From NCBI GenBank assembly GCA_017792445.1, contig CP051232.1, forward strand, positions 744,001-808,000: a stretch of DNA of 64,000 nucleotides, given 5' to 3'. The notes under the pieces were generated by a model, which saw only the letters and a list, made by a program, of their open reading frames with translations, was not told the DNA's origin and did not search any database. Origin of the DNA: Maritimibacter sp. (GTDB taxonomy: Bacteria; Pseudomonadota; Alphaproteobacteria; Rhodobacterales; Rhodobacteraceae). Position 1 is the stretch's first letter. Every line of letters starts with the position of its first letter. A program made the translations under genes and the position numbers. Positions 62,423-64,000 of the stretch are shown here, one piece after another.

Positions 62423-62438
62423 GCGGCCCTCGCGGCCG
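62423..62438 (-). terminator. Hairpin between DUF1127 gene and BI-1 gene
   Basis: GCGGCC (62423-62428) pairs with GGCCGC (62433-62438); on the leftward strand it is followed by TTGCTTTATC. It may end the DUF1127 transcript or attenuate readthrough into the BI-1 gene. Confidence 0.5.
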
Positions 62439-62521
62439 CCTTTCCAAGGGAATATCGGGAAGGTCGCGAGGGTTTTCAAGCTTTTCCGGTCTGGAGGCAT
62501 GGCGTTCACAGCATTGTTGCC

Positions 62522-62755
62522 TCAGGTCGTCCAATAGCCGGGCGCATCCCAGACAGGACGGCTGGCTTCGGACGCCGCCTGTTCCCGGCTGACGCCGATA
62601 TCTTCAAGCATGTGCGCGTCCATCCGGCCAAGCTCTAGCCGCTGGCGGCGCAACGCGGCCAGGTCGAGGACAGTGCGCAAAAGCGAACGATGGCGGGCGC
62701 GGGCGAACCGGGTGCGTCCGGGCAGGTGGGCGTGGGTGCGGACATGCTGGGTCAT
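62522..62755 (-). CDS. DUF1127 small basic protein
   Basis: A 77-residue Arg-rich protein ending in a DUF1127 motif (RRQRLELGRMDAHMLEDIGVSREQAASEA). Proteins of this family in Rhodobacter and Agrobacterium bind RNA and affect stress responses and mRNA turnover, so a similar role is likely. AAAGGACG precedes the ATG. It is divergent from the LysR gene. Confidence 0.88.
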   Translation of the reverse strand: MTQHVRTHAHLPGRTRFARARHRSLLRTVLDLAALRRQRLELGRMDAHMLEDIGVSREQAASEASRPVWDAPGYWTT

Positions 62756-62876
62756 GGGTGCGTCCTTTCATATCTGTGACGTCAGCGGCGTCTTTCATTC
62801 ATTAGCTTGATATATGCCGACGGGTAAGCAATAGTGAAACGAATGTTTCTGAACCGAACCATCAAGGACTGTGATG

Positions 62877-63728
62877 ATGCGCAACCTCGACGTTTCCGTG
62901 CTTCGCTCGTTCGTCGCCGTCGCCCAGACCGGGGGCGTCACCCGCGCCGCCGGGTTTTTGAACCTCACGCAATCGGCGGTGTCGATGCAGCTGAAGCGGC
63001 TGGAAGAGCTGATGGGGCTGGAACTGCTGGACCGCTCGAACCGGAAGATCTCGCTGACGGCGGCGGGCGAGCAGCTGCTGGCCTATGCGCGCCGGATGGT
63101 GGACCTGAACGACGAGCTGTTCGCGCGGCTGACCGATCATGCCTTTGAGGGCGAGGTCACGCTGGGCGTGCCGCATGACATCGTCCATCCCGTCATCCCG
63201 CAGGTGCTGCAACGCTTCTCGGTCGAGTACCCGCGGGTGAAAGTGCGGCTGATCTCGCTTTTCACCACCGGGCTGAAGCGGATGCACGCGCGCGGGGAGT
63301 GCGACGTGATCCTGACGACCGAGCCGGACCTGGGCAGCGGCGGCGAGACGCTGGCGGAACTGCCGTTGCGCTGGATGGGCGCGCCGGGCGGGTCGGCGTG
63401 GAAGCATACGCCGCTGCCGCTGGCCAACTGCCGCAACTGCTCGTTCCGCATCGACACGCAGGATCGGCTGAACGCGGCAGAGATCGACTGGATTCAGGCG
63501 GTGGAGTCGGATTCGGACCGCACTGTCGAAGCGACGGTCGCCGCCGACCTTGCCGTGACGGTGATGCTGGAAGGAACACAGCCGCAGCAACTGGAACAGC
63601 TGCCGTCCTGCGGGCAGCTTCCCGAACTGGGCGTGCAGAAGATCAACATGTACGGCGGCACCGCCAGCAACGGCGGCTTCGTCGGGCACCTGATGGAGAT
63701 GATCCGGCAGGGCTATCGCACGCTGTAA
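62877..63728 (+). CDS. LysR-family transcriptional regulator
   Basis: A 283-residue regulator: an N-terminal helix-turn-helix (LRSFVAVAQTGGVTRAAGFLNLTQSAVSMQLKRLEELMG) and a two-lobed effector domain starting near 90 (GEVTLGVPHDIVHPVIP). Start codons GTG, ATG, ATG follow one another at 62871, 62874 and 62877; AAGGA at 62864-62868 favours the last two. The target may be the convergent quinone oxidoreductase, though LysR proteins more often control a divergent gene, here the DUF1127 gene. Confidence 0.9.
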   Translation: MRNLDVSVLRSFVAVAQTGGVTRAAGFLNLTQSAVSMQLKRLEELMGLELLDRSNRKISLTAAGEQLLAYARRMVDLNDELFARLTDHAFEGEVTLGVPHDIVHPVIPQVLQRFSVEYPRVKVRLISLFTTGLKRMHARGECDVILTTEPDLGSGGETLAELPLRWMGAPGGSAWKHTPLPLANCRNCSFRIDTQDRLNAAEIDWIQAVESDSDRTVEATVAADLAVTVMLEGTQPQQLEQLPSCGQLPELGVQKINMYGGTASNGGFVGHLMEMIRQGYRTL

Positions 63729-63742
63729 AGCGTCGACAGGCG

Positions 63743-64000
63743 TCAGGCGATTTCGACGACGATCTTCCCCACCGCCTTCCGGTCACGCAGCAGATCCAGC
63801 GCTTGCGGCGTTTGGTCGAACGGCAGGCGGTGGCCGATGTGGGGGCGAAGCTTGCCCTCTTCGTACCAGCGGATCAGCGTGCGCAGGCTGTCGGTAAGTG
63901 TCTTCGGGTCGAATTGCAGGAAGCCGCCCCAGTTCACGCCGATCACCGAGACGTTCTTGACCATAAGGTGGTTGGCCGGGATCTGGGGAACGTCGCCGCT
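63743..64000 (-). CDS. Zinc-type quinone oxidoreductase, C-terminal part (cut by window edge)
   Basis: The last 85 residues of an MDR-superfamily NADPH:quinone oxidoreductase. The visible part reads IPANHLMVKNVSVIGVNWGG, then YEEGKLRPHIGHRLPFDQ and a C-terminal AVGKIVVEIA. The frame continues past 64000 without a stop; the Met at 63964 is internal, so the gene is partial here, not short. The conserved motifs LVKN-SVIGV and KLRPHI are typical of the family. Confidence 0.88.
   Translation of the reverse strand, partial: SGDVPQIPANHLMVKNVSVIGVNWGGFLQFDPKTLTDSLRTLIRWYEEGKLRPHIGHRLPFDQTPQALDLLRDRKAVGKIVVEIA

Overview
The window is high-GC DNA with tightly packed genes and frequent ATGA or GTGA stop/start overlaps. 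It reads as chromosome of an alphaproteobacterium of the Rhodobacteraceae (Roseobacter-like) group. This rests on gene content: a SUV3-type helicase / S4 protein / 7Fe ferredoxin / CarD block, cobS and cobT, a DUF1127 gene, an L33 without zinc cysteines, gatCA, and dispersed AAATACCTCGGGGG-type intergenic repeats. I see no phage, transposase, CRISPR array or tRNA. The genus cannot be named from the sequence.

95-16445 is a sugar-acid catabolic island. The leftward half encodes, in transcription order, a family-5 solute-binding protein, two Dpp-type permeases, a double ATPase, an enolase-superfamily dehydratase, an HSL-type esterase and two further enolase-superfamily dehydratases, one of them glucarate dehydratase-like. 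The rightward half encodes a GntR/FCD regulator, an SMP-30 lactonase, a galactonate dehydratase-like enzyme, an alpha/beta hydrolase, uronate dehydrogenase (udh) and 2-dehydro-3-deoxygalactonokinase (dgoK). Together they suggest import of a uronate- or galactose-containing compound, de-esterification, oxidation, lactone opening, dehydration and phosphorylation. The aldolase and the 5-keto-4-deoxyglucarate dehydratase are not here.

16592-23599 holds mixed genes: a GIY-YIG protein, a DUF2239 protein, metY, an SDR, a GGDEF protein with a degenerate EAL domain, a lysophospholipase-like hydrolase, an SCP2 protein and a TPR protein. 23765-28294 is the conserved helicase / S4 / fdxA / carD block. 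28376-35317 carries cobS, cobT, a Kef-type antiporter, an aerotaxis-like PAS protein, an Lrp-type regulator and hydroxyphenylpyruvate dioxygenase. 35463-39383 encodes a 1306-residue protein that joins a GspL/PilM-like N-terminus, one membrane helix, a very long acidic Pro/Ala-rich linker and a PilP/GspC-like C-terminus, with no other secretion or pilus genes nearby.

40287-44371 is the Anbu (proteasome-homologue) cluster: permuted ATP-grasp, alpha-E, transglutaminase and Anbu peptidase. 44624-47255 holds a ligase-associated exonuclease and an ATP-dependent DNA ligase. 47263-53283 is a second sugar operon: ROK regulator, Frc/Rbs-type ABC transporter, SDR dehydrogenase and SelA-like PLP enzyme.

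53615-64000 is mostly housekeeping: a YebC-family protein, an MBL hydrolase, a ceramidase-like membrane protein, an AEC transporter, gatCA, a lipoprotein, an amidase, rnpB, rpmG, a GNAT acetyltransferase, a BI-1 family protein, a DUF1127 protein, a LysR regulator and a quinone oxidoreductase cut by the right edge.
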